A stretch of DNA of 64,000 nt from Conchocele bisecta (taxonomy: Eukaryota; Mollusca; Bivalvia; Lucinida; Thyasiridae). The notes beneath the pieces are model-generated. The model searched no databases, was not told the DNA's origin, and saw only the letters and a program-made list of their open reading frames with translations. The stretch covers positions 112,084,773 to 112,148,772 of the forward strand of contig CM055265.1 of the NCBI GenBank assembly GCA_029237695.1, given 5' to 3'. Shown in pieces: positions 1 through 11,159 of this stretch (positions are counted from its first letter, which is position 1; each line of letters opens with the position of its first letter). Made by a program: the position numbers and the translations under genes.

Positions 1-185
1 AATAATAAAACATTTTTGCGTGGGTGGCTAATTGTCTGTCGATGGCAAAGAAACTGTGTTAACACCCGCACGGAAGTCTCCATATGCCCATGACAATATA
101 TGATGGGCGGGGGCGTAATGGTACCTATTGTTTTCTTATTTACGGACACATATCAGCAGAATACCACAGGTCAAAGATTTATCAA

Positions 186-243
186 AAATTACCCCACCCA
201 CCCACTTCGATACATATCGAAGTGCGTGGGTGGGGTAACGTTT
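186..243. repeat. Strong hairpin
   Basis: TTACCCCACCCACCCACTTC pairs with GAAGTGCGTGGGTGGGGTAA around a short ATACATATC loop. It lies in a unit of about 100-420 with other short inverted words (CGAGTCTTTGACC against GAAAGGCTCG). Confidence 0.7.
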
Positions 244-513
244 TTAATGAGCTATTGTATCAGTCCTGGTCCGAGTCTTTGACCTCACATGTGAAAGGCT
301 CGGGCCTAGCACTCGGACAGCTGTCATTGAAAAACGTTACTCTCTGCCCATGACATCCACTTAATTCGGCCCGAGTTCTCTACCTTTGTATGACATGGGC
401 AGAATACATGGTTATTTTTAGATCATGAACAGTATGCGCAATGACGACATCGTAGTCCCTTTTTATCATGACGGGTCAGAATTATGATTGGATCGGATTG
501 TTTTATTATACTA

Positions 514-644
514 CAGTGGAACCTCTAAACCGGACACCAATGCAACCTCTGTGATCCTATTATTGATGGGATTTACAGTGGAACCTCTCTAACCCGGAGA
601 CCCTGGGGACCTCCCAGGGTGTCGGGTTTAGAGAGGTTCCACTG
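514..644. mobile_element. Family F2 pogo-like MITE, copy 1 (rearranged)
   Basis: Ends CAGTGGAACCTCT ... AGAGGTTCCACTG with TA on both sides. A second start (CAGTGGAACCTCTCT) at 576 shows an internal duplication or nested copy. The TIR type and TA target site are those of pogo/Tigger-like MITEs. Confidence 0.7.
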
Positions 645-650
645 TATACA

Positions 651-1265
651 AGTATCTTAAATTGTGAATATACCGTTTGAATATGGTGACGATGAATCAC
701 ATCGTACCCATTTGCTGGAAAGTTCAACCGCGTACGACAGCATACAGTCACGTCATTTATTCTTCGCGTGGCTATGTTACCGCAGTCCGGATCGCTGGCG
801 TCAAACACGGTGTCTGCGTCCGGCATGATATCCTCCACATGCGATGTGGTGAAGAAATGACTATCGGGAAACAAGAGCAGGTGATCAGGTGATTGCTAAA
901 AACAGTTACTCAATTAGTTACTATGGTGACATATTTGTGCCGTCTACTTAACGTGATAATGTGATAGCTAAGTCCTCTTATTTCACAGTATACGTCGTAT
1001 TAACTACATAATTGTCGCGGTAAGACGACTTACTAATGGTCAGGACGAGATCAATTGAACGAGGTAAATAAGACGATATCTCATAAAAATGTTTAGTACG
1101 CATTATCTTGTTTGACATCAGTTGGTCGTTTTGACTTGATATTTATCGCGTAAAGACGACTTATTAGCTGGTCAGCACGAACAGTTAATGTACTATGTCG
1201 ACACAGTGTCTTATTAAGTTGACGAGAAAGAATTGAATTAGATTCAAAATCGATGTCAATGGCCA
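651..1265. other. No gene recognised
   Basis: AT-rich. Short related words (GTAAGACGACTTACTAATGG near 1020, GTAAAGACGACTTATTAGCT near 1150) suggest a diverged tandem duplication of about 130 bp; otherwise nothing is seen. Confidence 0.4.
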
Positions 1266-1662
1266 TGCTCCAGATAAGTAATTAGTAATTGAGTATTGTC
1301 ACTCCATCATTTCTGAAGCAATTAGGTATTTCAAAATTTTAAATTGGTAAAATAAAATCACACTACTATTTACACATCAACAGACAGCAATTATTGAATA
1401 GTTTGCTTCTAAATGAAAATATGTCTTGGCATTTCATTAGAATTGTCTCCTTGGAGACAATTCTAATGAAATACCAAGATGTGATTTCATGGAAAATAAG
1501 AAAAATATGCTATATTTGTGGTCTGTTTATTATTTTCTGCAGCTTGACAAAGGTACCACAAAATTAGTATTGCTTTTGGTACTCGCTGCTTCCGATTTTA
1601 ATTGAATTTTTGGCAATTTTAATTTGGTATTTAAGCAAATACGCAGCTTATCTGGAGCTCTG
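1266..1662. mobile_element. Family F7 MITE, copy 1
   Basis: About 400 bp, ends CTCCAGATAAG and CTTATCTGGAGCTCTG. The centre has a perfect palindrome, ATTAGAATTGTCTCC / GGAGACAATTCTAAT (1436-1468). Other copies are at 55161-55562 and 57976-58325 in the opposite orientation. Confidence 0.75.
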
Positions 1663-1828
1663 GTATATATAGTATGCCTATGTCTTTGACCGACATCATA
1701 TCATCTCATTATTTCCAGAAGGCTTTGCGTTGGAGGCAGCAGCCGCCAACGCACTACCTTGAAACAATGACACACTAGTATAAATGTACCAACTTTATTG
1801 ACCTGGAAACAGCTTGTTATGTGGGTTG

Positions 1829-2043
1829 ATATGTGGTTGTGACTGGATAAATTTGGCTTATGTGTATTGCGACCAGTGTAGATCCAGATTCGCACAGTTT
1901 GATCAGGATCTGCACTGTTCGCCATTCCAATGAAACACCCGTCATGCTTTCAACAAGCAATATAGATCGTTATCAGACTACAGGAGGGCGATATTTGATC
2001 AGGAGCTACACTGGTCACATATGCCATAATCCCAGCCACATGG
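1829..2043 (-). mobile_element. Family F4 MITE, copy 1
   Basis: ATATGTGGTTGTGACTGG at the left and CAGCCACATG at the right, with GACCAGTGTAGATCCAGA and TTTGATCAGGATCTGCACTG inside. It is in reverse orientation relative to the copy at 4667. Confidence 0.7.
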
Positions 2044-2145
2044 CACAAGGTCCATACAATTGGATGCGACCAGATGTCACAGTGATCCGAGACATGGTGG
2101 GCAAACGTGTGTAACTACATAAGCGACCAGTGTATATCTAGATCA

Positions 2146-2353
2146 GGGGCCCGTTTCACTAAACATCGTACAACTAAAATGTTCGTAAGCGCAAATTTAG
2201 GATCGTCTGGAAATTTCATATGCAGCCTATGCTCAATAAATGTAAATCCAATAATTGTTTACAAGAAAACATTGTTAATGTAAAATTTACAGACTATCAT
2301 AAGTTTGCACTTACGAACATTTTAGTCGTATGACGTTTAGTGAAACGGCCCCC
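2146..2353. mobile_element. Family F1 palindromic MITE, copy 1
   Basis: Long arms: GGGGCCCGTTTCACTAAAC at the left and GTTTAGTGAAACGGCCCCC at the right. The inner arm word ACATTTTAGTCGTA is shared. One side of the central hairpin is deleted compared with copy 2. Confidence 0.8.
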
Positions 2354-2359
2354 AGGTCA

Positions 2360-3240
2360 GGCTGCGCAGCATTCGCGCAGCCTGATCAGGATCTGCACTG
2401 TTCGACTCATGATAATCGCGGACAATGTAGAGACTATCATGATATTGGAACATACACATTTCATGGTTTAATGGGAATAGTTTTAAGTGAATACTAGATT
2501 AAATTTCAAGCGTATTGTTAATTTCCTTGTGGGTTTGTCAATATAGCCTGCACCATTCTTAATGACTTATAATGACTCGAATATCTTGCTCCATATTGTA
2601 TTGTATCGATTTGAAGCCGTAAAGATTGGAGGCAAACTATTGTAGCAGAATTCGTAGACACCGATCAGAATCGGCACTGTTTTTCAGATTAAATGTCATA
2701 TTTATATATTATACAAATCTGGACTTTTAGCTGGTGTATATGATGTGATAATTATGAACCAGAACAGGAGATTTAAATACAGAAGCAAAAAAGAAATAAA
2801 ATTGAGATGTTGCATGAACGTCAATGTCAGAAAAATACCGTAACCTAAGTCTCTGATCTGAAGAATGAATATATGAAAAATCCATATATTTGTTTTATTA
2901 TTTAACCACTTACGAATATTAATGTGACATTAAGGCTGTGGTCGAATTATAATTAAATGAGGACAACATATGTAGGACTCGCTCGAAAACTGGGACATAT
3001 GTCGCGTGAGCATGATTCATGATCACGATCAAGTGGTGTTGTGTTTTAGCACACCATGGTTTGTGGTGTCTGCGGGAACATGTGTGGCATATTCAATCAA
3101 GTGTCAGTGCCATATGATCAGCGGTAAAATGGAGCACACCCACTCCACAGACTGATAGGTCGTTCACTCGTGCAGTCGTCCTAGTAGAGTAGCCGCTGTG
3201 GCGATATATAACATATAAATCAATCAATCCCAGTTGATAT
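2360..3240. other. No gene recognised; MITE scraps
   Basis: CAGCCTGATCAGGATCTGCA near 2380 is an F4 fragment. The rest is AT-rich and has no conserved coding signal that I can see. Confidence 0.4.
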
Positions 3241-3241
3241 G

Positions 3242-3364
3242 CAGTGGAACCTCTCGAAACCGCACGATATATAATATACCAATCACATGTCATTTGTAGT
3301 GGACCTTTCTAAATCGGAAAACCTGGGATGTTCCCAGGGTGTCCGGTTTAGAGAGTGTTCACTG
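3242..3364. mobile_element. Family F2 pogo-like MITE, copy 2 (short)
   Basis: Starts CAGTGGAACCTCTCGAAACC; the inner part AACCTGGGATGTTCCCAGGG TGTCCGG is the usual central hairpin; ends AGTGTTCACTG followed by TA. Confidence 0.7.
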
Positions 3365-3485
3365 TAATTCAATTCAAGTCATGGTGGGTGCTTTGCAGTC
3401 ATGAACATTGGATATATATTATAGGGAGACACATCAAAATTAGTGTTTAGGTTTCCAGTTGACAGGGTTCTACAGCAATATACCT

Positions 3486-3727
3486 GGGGGCCGTTTCACT
3501 AAACTTCTTACGACTAAAATGTTCGTAAGTGCAAATTTAGAATCGTCTGGAAATTTCAATTGATGGATTTACATTTATTGAGCATATGCTGCATATGCAG
3601 CCTATGCTCAATAAATGTAAATCCAACAATTGTTTACAAGAAAACATTGTTAATGTGACATTTACAGACTCTCATTATTTTGTACTTACGAACATTTTAG
3701 TCGTACGAAGTTTAGTGAAACGGGCCC
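3486..3727. mobile_element. Family F1 palindromic MITE, copy 2 (complete)
   Basis: Best full copy. Arms GGGGGCCGTTTCACTAAAC and GTTTAGTGAAACGGGCCC; centre GCATATGCTGCATATGCAGC with flanking TTTACATTTATTGAGC / GCTCAATAAATGTAAA. Confidence 0.85.
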
Positions 3728-4222
3728 AGACTCCTCAATCCTCTTCTGTCTATATGTGGCCTTTATTACAATTTAGGTCGTGGGCTTTTAAGTCATGTTT
3801 ATGTTTTATTATAAGGGAGTTTTAGTTAGGCATATTTACCAAACCAAATAATAATGTACAAGGTCTTGAAATAAAATAAATATACGCAACATTCTCGAGT
3901 TTAATGATTGCGCCATGTTTTTGGCATTGCCTCCCGTATAGCACAACCGTTTTTCGCCGATGGTGATTTTGAAAAAAAATGCAACGTTTTCGGTATACGA
4001 CGTCTAAAGTTGACGAAAAATTCAGAGCTCATGCGGAAGTCATTTCTTCTGAATCTTTTTGTCAATTTTCGATGTCAGTTACAGAAGATGTGACAGACTT
4101 TCCCAATCCAAGGTGCATGCCCACGTGGTTAGAACAACAATAACACTGACTGAAAGTGTTGAAAGCGCGCCCACTCCGAAGTAAGTATTAGTTGATAGTT
4201 TCCTTAATATGCAACGAATTTT

Positions 4223-4441
4223 GATGACATATGGCGCAGCAAACGCGTCTTCACGAGATGCATTTGGTGGTCTCGGGACTTCGGCACATACTTATGTCAT
4301 TTTTGTGAAGAATCGATTTCTGTGTCAGTAAACACGTAAATCGATTCTTCGCAAAAACGATATAAGTTTGGGCCAAAGTACCGAGACCACCAAAATGCAG
4401 ATTAACAAGACGCGTTTGATGCGCCATACTTCATAAACATC
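4223..4441. repeat. Long imperfect palindrome (MITE-like)
   Basis: The left arm (GGCGCAGCAAACGCGTCTT, TTTGGTGGTCTCGG, GAAGAATCGATTT) is repeated inverted on the right (AAATCGATTCTTCGC, CCGAGACCACCAAA, AAGACGCGTTTGATGCGCC). Confidence 0.75.
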
Positions 4442-4666
4442 CATTACATAATAATGACAATATACAATAATACGTACCTTGACTCGGAGGCGCTTTTGAA
4501 CGTTTCAGTAATTGTTGTTGTTTTTGTAACCACGTGATCATGCACCTTGAAATGGATATCGACGAAATAGGGGGGCGATACGCGGAAGGTAATTCTAGAC
4601 ACCCAGCAATGCAATTGTACACTTCACTGTGCGCTATCATTGGCTGTCGTACGACACGTATTTATT

Positions 4667-4905
4667 ATATGTGACTGTGACTGGAGAAATGTGGCTTATT
4701 GGATCTGTGACCAGTGAAGCTCCTGATCAAGCAGTACTACACTCATGTAGCCAGATAGCGATCTATATTGCTTGATAGAAGCAGTTCATTGAGGGAATGG
4801 CGAACAGTGCAGATCCTGATCAGACTGTGCGGGTGCACAGGCTGATCTGGATCTACACTGGTCGCAAAAACCATGCGCTCCATTTCTCCAGTCACAGCCA
4901 CATAT
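4667..4905 (+). mobile_element. Family F4 MITE, copy 2 (complete)
   Basis: Ends ATATGTGACTGTGACTGGAG and CTCCAGTCACAGCCACATAT. The inner words GCAGATCCTGATCAGACTGT and GCTGATCTGGATCTACACTG are the family mark. Confidence 0.8.
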
Positions 4906-5069
4906 CTGTGTCAGTGTTTACTATCTTGTCTAAGTGTTCCAAGAAAGTCATTCCCTGTTCATTGTTCATAGAAGATACTATTTTAGACATCGATATGTGT
5001 CGCTCCTAAAGGTGTAATAATTTAAACTGTAAAATAAAACTCTCATTGTTTGTACAGGCGCAATATTAT

Positions 5070-5240
5070 CCTACATATTATTTGTATTGTTCCCGGTCTC
5101 GCTAGAGCCGCGAGGCATATCGTGTTTGGACTGTGTGTCCATCCGTGTGTGTGTCCGTGGGTCCGGTTAAGCGTTTTGCTGGATTTTCTCCAGTCTGCCA
5201 CCGGGGGAATTTGTCACATTTTTTTTGGTTTCAAACTATA
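5070..5240 (+). repeat. Single hairpin plus CCGT-type module
   Basis: CGGTCTCGCTAGAGCCGCGAG, split here as a hairpin-like word, is followed by TGTCCATCCGTGTGTGTGTC and CCGTGGGTCCGGTTAAGCG. This is the same order (hairpin, CCGT-rich tract, GGTTAAG) as in the satellite modules at 44-54 kb, but with no tandem array behind it. Confidence 0.45.
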
Positions 5241-5600
5241 AATGGCGAACACGATCTAATTTTGCATGAAAACAATGAATAGACAAACAAAAAACGGGAA
5301 TATTTGTCTCGTGGACAATGAGTCTTCAGTGGTTTTGCATTCAGTTGACCATTATTCTCACATCACACTGTATACCATATGCATACGACATAATAAATGA
5401 TAATCACTGACAATATGTCGCTGTATACCTGTATAACCTGTCCTGGAACGGTCAGCTTGGAATACTAGTATATAAATCTAATCTATACACTTTTCAGATT
5501 AAATCACTTTCCTGGACTCGCGAGCAGCAGACTCGTCACATTACTTTTATCATCTATCCGGGATCTGAGACGTACTTAAAAAATAAGTTGCATGCTTTTC

Positions 5601-5679
5601 ACAGTCCGCCGGCGAATCGAACCCACGACCACTGCCGAGTACTACAGCGACGTCGACGCGACCATTACACCACCGCGAC
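5601..5679 (-). pseudogene. tRNA-like sequence, left copy of an inverted pair
   Basis: On the minus strand: GGTGTAATGGTCG (A-box-like, 5658-5672) and GGGTTCGATTCGCC (B box, about 5611-5624), ending GGACTGTGAAAAG. The similarity to the right copy includes the GTGAAAAG flank, so this is a head-to-head duplicate and not two unrelated genes. Confidence 0.6.
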
Positions 5680-5771
5680 ATCGCTGTGGTGTAACGGTAG
5701 TGTCGTCATCGCTGTAGTAATATGCACTGCAGCCGTTATAGGGTCCGGGTTCGAATCCCGGACGGACCGTG
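5680..5771 (+). pseudogene. tRNA-like sequence, right copy of an inverted pair
   Basis: A-box-like TGGTGTAACGGTAG at 5687-5700 and B box GGTTCGAATCC at 5748-5758, followed by GGACGGACCGTGAAAAG. No convincing anticodon arm; the middle is longer than in a tRNA. It is the inverted partner of 5601-5679. Confidence 0.6.
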
Positions 5772-5820
5772 AAAAGTATTACAAACATCATAAAACGTCA
5801 GCTGATACTCAGTGAATTCA

Positions 5821-6603
5821 ATAGTGGCCTATCATATTTTTGTTGGTGGTTGGTGGTTAGAGGTTTACTAACATTTATAACATAACAGCACATACATTGA
5901 ACAAATATCAAATGAATAAATTAAACATGTAATTGCCTGCTTAATGTATTAGTTTTAATCGATAGCTGAAAAAAACCATTATGGTATAGCAATACCACGT
6001 TTGTCTTCAATGTTGGATTAACTTGGCGCAAGTTAGCGTGCATTGCTTCGAAATGTGGCCAATGAGTACACCAACGTACAGCGTCATTTTACAAAAAAAA
6101 AAAAAAAAATAAAAAAATAAACAACAAAAAAACAATATGGCATGATTTTACATTTTTCCGGCTAATTGATCAATATATTACATTTTCCATGGATCTACGC
6201 GACAACGATCAAAGGCTACATAAGTGTGCAGGAAAACCGCAATGTTATTGAACGCGAGTGTTTGACTCTTGTTTGCCTCTGGTAGCAAGACATCAAACGT
6301 TCAAACTGAGGTTAGGAATAAATATACCTAGCCACTAAATCATCTAAGTCGAGAGTGGGGTATTGTGTGGTATCAACGTGCGGCAGGGGTTCAATCAGAA
6401 AGAAGAAAGTTTATTTTTTATCATGATAATAAGCTGTAAAATATATATATAATTTGTGCAAATTTATTTTTTTCTATGGCAAATGATATCGACAATATTG
6501 AGACATACATGTAACATACAAGTGGGTGGGTTGATAAGCAGCCACGTGTGTTCGTATACCCGTATCACGGCTTGCAAACTCATTCTGATGTCATTGCCAT
6601 CCA
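5821..6603. other. No gene recognised
   Basis: AT-rich with a poly-A tract at about 6091-6128. Nothing else is identified. Confidence 0.4.
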
Positions 6604-6820
6604 GGGGGCCGTTTCACTAAACTTCGTACGACTAATATTGCAAAATTGCACATTAACAATGTTTTCTTGTAAACAATTATTGGATTTACATGTATTGAGC
6701 ATAGGCTGCATATGCAGCCTATGCTCAATACATGTAAATCCATCAATTGAAATTGCCAGACGATCCTAAATTTGCACTTACGAACATTTTAGTCGTACGA
6801 AATTCAGTGAAACGGGCACC
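6604..6820. mobile_element. Family F1 palindromic MITE, copy 3
   Basis: GGGGGCCGTTTCACTAAACT at the left, AGTGAAACGGGCACC at the right, central GCATAGGCTGCATATGCAGC. The left arm has a deletion compared with copy 2. Confidence 0.8.
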
Positions 6821-6829
6821 GGGAAACTA

Positions 6830-7520
6830 ACTGATATTGCAATATGGCTTCCAAGATGGCCGCCAATTTTAGACGTTTTCGATAAGAGTACATTGATTCA
6901 CCGTATATTGTGCTTATATTCATATTACGCATCAACACACAATTGCAGAAAGAATGTTTATGCATGATATACATACATGTACATGTGTGCCATTTTATAT
7001 TAACCATGCAAAGGGTGTGATACATTGCTCAGTCGATGGGGTTATCATTATCAGTGCGTAAATTTGACTGTCGCTGTTCAATAAAAGAGCACATAGCACA
7101 ATCTAGTGTAATACATATGCAAACATGACCGTTGCAGAACACACGCTTGGTGGTAAGAACAATTTCAATGTATGTATGTAATGAATGGAATTTAACATAT
7201 GTGTTTAATATGGTATGTATTAAACTCGTTTACTTATGTACTAAGAAACGACCTCGTTTCTTATGAAATTAGTAAATTTGTTTATCACTCATTTGTACTA
7301 TTTGTACCTCATTGCGAGTTATTTTATAAAGTAAGAACATGTGTCGGATGGCGGTTCAATACGAATATACTGCGACATATGTTTAAACAATGGACTCCGC
7401 ACGTGATATACTTCAAAGGGCAAACATGATCAGGTGCGGAATGAATCATATTGGGATAACTTAATAGTATTACGCTGCCTTTATAAGTTGGGCTAAATCC
7501 GTGATAAAACATACTCAATA
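6830..7520. other. No gene recognised
   Basis: Contains one TCCAAGATGGCCGCC motif (6850) like that in TIR elements 1 and 2, standing alone. No coding signal. Confidence 0.4.
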
Positions 7521-7567
7521 TATACAGTAAAACGACTTATTCAAAGGAACCTCTCTTAAAGTTGTAT

Positions 7568-7635
7568 CGTAATTAATCCGAATTTTCTGTCTGTAACGCA
7601 GTGCGACTTCAGTAAGTTACAGACAGAAACTAATC
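7568..7635. repeat. Short inverted repeat
   Basis: TCCGAATTTTCTGTCTGTAA against TTACAGACAGAAACTAATCC around a small loop. Confidence 0.55.
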
Positions 7636-7650
7636 CGATAACATTGCAAT

Positions 7651-7909
7651 CTTGAGGGAGTAATCATTTATTTTTCCCATAATGCATTATTTCATATAGA
7701 ACTAACGACAGCATATATTTGATGATTAAAAGTATGCATAATTATTTATACTGAATTTATTACATTATCACAGCCATTTTGGCTGTGATAATGTAATAAA
7801 TTCAGTATAATAATTTTTTTTTATAAATTTATCCTTAAATTGAAAATTCCTCCCTGAAAGTATACTTAGCAAGATAAGTATACTTTGTAATGTTGGTGAA
7901 ATATGCTAC
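7651..7909. mobile_element. Family F3 AT-rich MITE, copy 1
   Basis: Starts CTTGAGGGAGTAATCATTTA. Centre CATTATCACAGCCATTTTGG with a mirrored GCTGTGATAATG, then AATTTATCCTTAAATTG. Ends TTGGTGAAATATGCTAC. The first about 40 bp of the left end are missing. Confidence 0.75.
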
Positions 7910-8059
7910 ATGTATATGTGCATTTGGTGCTTTAATTAGCAGTATAGAAGACCATTCGCTTCATGCTATGTTATTGTGTTGTGGCGAATGGGGCGGGGTG
8001 GACGGGGTGGACGGGGTATTGGGGCGGGTTCCTCCGCTGCTGACCTTTCGTAAATATGA

Positions 8060-8150
8060 ATTTTGACGTCCGTTATTTTTCAATAGTTTTTAAGGAAGAC
8101 ATGTGTGGAGTTCTTCCTTAAAAAATATTGAAAAATAGCACGTCAAAAAG
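8060..8150. repeat. Inverted repeat
   Basis: TTTTGACGTCCGTTATTTTT and TTTTTAAGGAAGA at the left against TTCTTCCTTAAAAAA and AATAGCACGTCAAAA at the right. Confidence 0.6.
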
Positions 8151-8189
8151 AGGGCGATTTTCAGATGCTGCTAAAGTACGTTAGCTCTG

Positions 8190-8478
8190 TAGCCGATTTC
8201 ATCAAAATTACAAAGTATACTTATCTAGCAAAGTATACTTTGAGGGAGTAATCATTTATTTTTCCCGAAATGTATTATTTGATATAGAACTAACGACTGC
8301 ATATATTTGATGATTAAAAGTATGCAGAATTATTGTACTTAATTTATTACATTATCACAGCCATGTAATACATTCAGTATAATAAAAATTAATAAATTTA
8401 TCCTTAAATCGAAAATTTCTCCCTCAAAGCATACTTTGCTAGATAAGTATACTTTGCACTGTTGGTGAAATAGGCTAC
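8190..8478. mobile_element. Family F3 AT-rich MITE, copy 2
   Basis: GTAGCCGATTTCATCAAAAT at the left, GTTGGTGAAATAGGCTAC at the right; AAGTATACTT words repeat in both arms. Confidence 0.8.
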
Positions 8479-8640
8479 TGATTCAATGCGACAGCAAATA
8501 AACAGCAGACGACATATTCGTTTCCCGCCTTTTTATGCTTAACCAGTTGACAAAGGCATACCTGTGTAAAACGGGTGTACCACCGAAATAAATAATGATA
8601 TATGCTACGTTATAATAAATCTATCTAATGCTAACAATCA

Positions 8641-8766
8641 TTAGACACCAAAATAAACCAATTTTCCCACGACGTCTACCTGTTCATCATTCATGAATTT
8701 GTTTGCTAACCAACCCAAGGTCGCCAGATAAAACGAGGCCTATTTTTTTCAACTACATATCTACGG
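8641..8766 (+). repeat. Direct repeat, left copy
   Basis: TTAGACACCAAAATAAACCA ... ACTACATATCTACGG; repeated at 9450-9571 with some differences. The MITE and palindrome cluster 8767-9449 lies between the copies. Confidence 0.75.
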
Positions 8767-8789
8767 AGCCCCGCAGGGACATGGATTTG

Positions 8790-8965
8790 TTTTATTAATT
8801 CGTTCCCACGAAATAACAATTCGTTCCCTCAATTTAACAATTCGTTCCCTCGAATTAACAGTTCGTTCCCACGATATAACAATTAATTCGTGCCCTCGAA
8901 TTAACAATTCGTTCCCTCAATTTAACATTTAAATTGTTATTTCGTGGGAACGAATTGTTATTTCG
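8790..8965. repeat. Short palindromic tandem array
   Basis: At least seven copies of AATTCGTTCCCACGAAATAAC and variants in about 20-bp steps (the quoted word is one unit plus one base), with the orientation flipped near 8935. Each unit is itself nearly palindromic. Confidence 0.7.
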
Positions 8966-8997
8966 TGGGAACGCATTAATAAAAACAATAATTATAT

Positions 8998-9115
8998 TTA
9001 TCCCGTCAACACAGTGCGTATGTGCCGTGAAACACGGTGCCGTGAAACATTTTTGATATCCAGTCAATACTAGTTTTGCATTTTGCAGCCATTTGTAGGT
9101 GTTGACGGGATAAAT
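8998..9115. repeat. Short TIR element
   Basis: Ends ATTTATCCCGTCAACAC and GTGTTGACGGGATAAAT, inverted and exact. Confidence 0.65.
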
Positions 9116-9432
9116 AGAATAGTAGGTTAGTGCCGTGAATGGGAAAAAATATCTGGCGCGGCACGGAAACGGGATGTGCTCGGCAGAGCGTCGCCCATCC
9201 CGTTTCCTGAGCCTTGCCAGATATGTTTTCCCATTCACGGCACTAACCTACTGTTCTCTATCTATTTTCCTTATTTCTGAACCAAAGTATATGTTGTGAC
9301 CACTCATTTGAACCGTCTCGTCGAGACGGTTCAAATGAGTGGTCACAATATATACTTCTGATGAGAAATAAAGAAATTCTTGAGCCTTGCCAGATATTTT
9401 TTTCCCATTCACGGCACTAACCTACTATTCTC
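9116..9432. mobile_element. Family F8 palindromic element, copy 1
   Basis: GTAGGTTAGTGCCGTGAATG at the left, CATTCACGGCACTAACCTAC at 9219-9253 and again at 9408-9427. Inner hairpin TGACCACTCATTTGAACC / GGTTCAAATGAGTGGTCA around CGTCTCGTCGAGACG. Confidence 0.75.
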
Positions 9433-9449
9433 TATGTCCCCTCCGTACG

Positions 9450-9571
9450 TTAGACACCAAAATAAACCAATTTTCCCACGGCGTCTACCTGTTCATTCAT
9501 GAATGTGTTTGAAAACAAACACAAGGTCGCCAGATCAAACAAGGCCTATTTTCAACCACATATCTACTTAA
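9450..9571 (+). repeat. Direct repeat, right copy
   Basis: Partner of 8641-8766. Confidence 0.75.
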
Positions 9572-9937
9572 TCTTTCTGGAATTTGTACGTTCTGCCAAA
9601 AACCCTATAACACAATTATACGACCTTGCTTGTATAGGTACAAGTAATGTTTGGTATGTACGTATATCTTGGTTGACCACATTCCTTAAATCGCGATACT
9701 GAACTTTAAAATACCTTTTGACTGAGGTAACCTCCCGGGTTAATGTTTGTGTATGCTATTGAATCATATATTTATAACGTACGCACAATGGCATGCTATT
9801 AATTGGTGATTTCAATTAATATTTAAAGATACATGTATGTACGCATGAACTATTTTGCACCATCCGGACTCTGCTTTTTGAAGGCTCCGTCATAGAGTTT
9901 GCGTACCATACAAAATAAGCGTTTAGTATGCGAATAT

Positions 9938-10124
9938 TAACCCTTAGACTGCGGGTAACGAACATTATCGTCTGCTGGTGTTCTATATTTTGAATTATTT
10001 TCCCAATAACAAAATGATTTGGCAGGACTTTCTAAAGTGCTGCCAAACCATGTTTAATCGATCAAATGGAAACTAAAAACTAAACAGCAGACGACACTAT
10101 TTTTTTCATCAGTGTAATGGTTAA
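9938..10124. mobile_element. Family F6 MITE, copy 1
   Basis: TTAACCCTTAGACTGCGGG at the left, TCGTCTGCTG near it; AACAGCAGACGAC and AATGGTTAA at the right. The central palindrome is reduced. Confidence 0.75.
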
Positions 10125-10574
10125 AGACGGTTTGCCACGCACGGGTCCATTGTAATGTATGTGGGTGTGACTACTAAGCGATGATAGTACTATATTACCG
10201 ATATGTATTATGCTTCATTTCCCTCCGTAATGCCCACACTTTGCTTACTGACGCTTCTAATTATTATATCTTATCTTTTAACTTCTACAGGGAAAACAAG
10301 TATTGTATCAATGTAACCAGCCGCGATAAAGGGGGGTGTATTTGGTTTGCAACTAGAGTAGCCCAGATCAGCCTGCGCTGTTCGCTATTGGACGGGACCG
10401 TTATTCGTTTGAGCCAGAATTTAAATAACCTTGATCGTACTGAGTCATACCTTTAATGTGATCATGACTTGATCGCTTTGTGTTTGAAGTTGCCAGAGCT
10501 GCAGATAAATACGCACCTTATCTGGAGCTCTGAGTTGCTTTTGTGTCACCCAGTTCCGGTATATGATTATCACT

Positions 10575-10775
10575 TTAACCCTTTCATCCCTAAGTATCTG
10601 ACATTGGTCGTCAACTGCTCACTTCTTGATTATTCCATTGATCCGAGAAGGGGTATATTTAAAACAAAAAAGAACAGATTTAGAAAATACTGACAAAAAC
10701 TGCAGATCCTGATAAGACGGCTTGTTACAAGCCGGCTCATTTTGGATATACGGTGTTTGCAAATGTTGGCTTTAT
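10575..10775. mobile_element. Family F5 palindromic element, copy 1
   Basis: TTAACCCTTTCATCCCTAAG, then CTGCAGATCCTGATAAGACG, GCTTGTTACAAGCCGG, TTGCAAATGTTGG. Confidence 0.65.
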
Positions 10776-10861
10776 GGTACATTTGTATATGGGGATAAAC
10801 GGGTGTAAATAACATTTGTTGTTTTGATTTGTCACTGGTTGAACATCTTGTTGCATCTGTG

Positions 10862-11150
10862 GTGAATATCTGGCGCGGCACGGAAACGGGATGTGCTCGG
10901 CATAGCCTCGCCCATCCCGTTGCCTGAGCCTTGCCAGATATTTTTTCCCATTCACGGCACTAACCTACTATTCTCTATCTATTTTCCTTATTTCTGAACC
11001 AAAGTATATGGTGTGACCACTCATTTGAACCGTCTCGGCGAGACGGTTCAAATGAGTGGTCACAACATATACTTCTGATGAGAAATAAAGAAATTCTTGA
11101 GCCTTGCCAGATATTTGTTCCCATTCACGGCATTAACCTACTATTCTCTA
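10862..11150. mobile_element. Family F8 palindromic element, copy 2
   Basis: Same order as copy 1 from ATATCTGGCGCGGCACGGAA, including the TTTGAACCGTCTCGGCGAGA hairpin (about 11018-11064). The leftmost arm is missing. Confidence 0.75.
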
Positions 11151-11159
11151 TCTGTCAGT

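Noticed and set aside
3908..4093. Small gene, 61 codons
   Set aside because: No splice or motif support; chance frame beside a palindrome.
8855..9238. Minus-strand frame of 127 codons
   Set aside because: It crosses a tandem palindrome array and two TIR repeats; the coding look comes from the repeat units.
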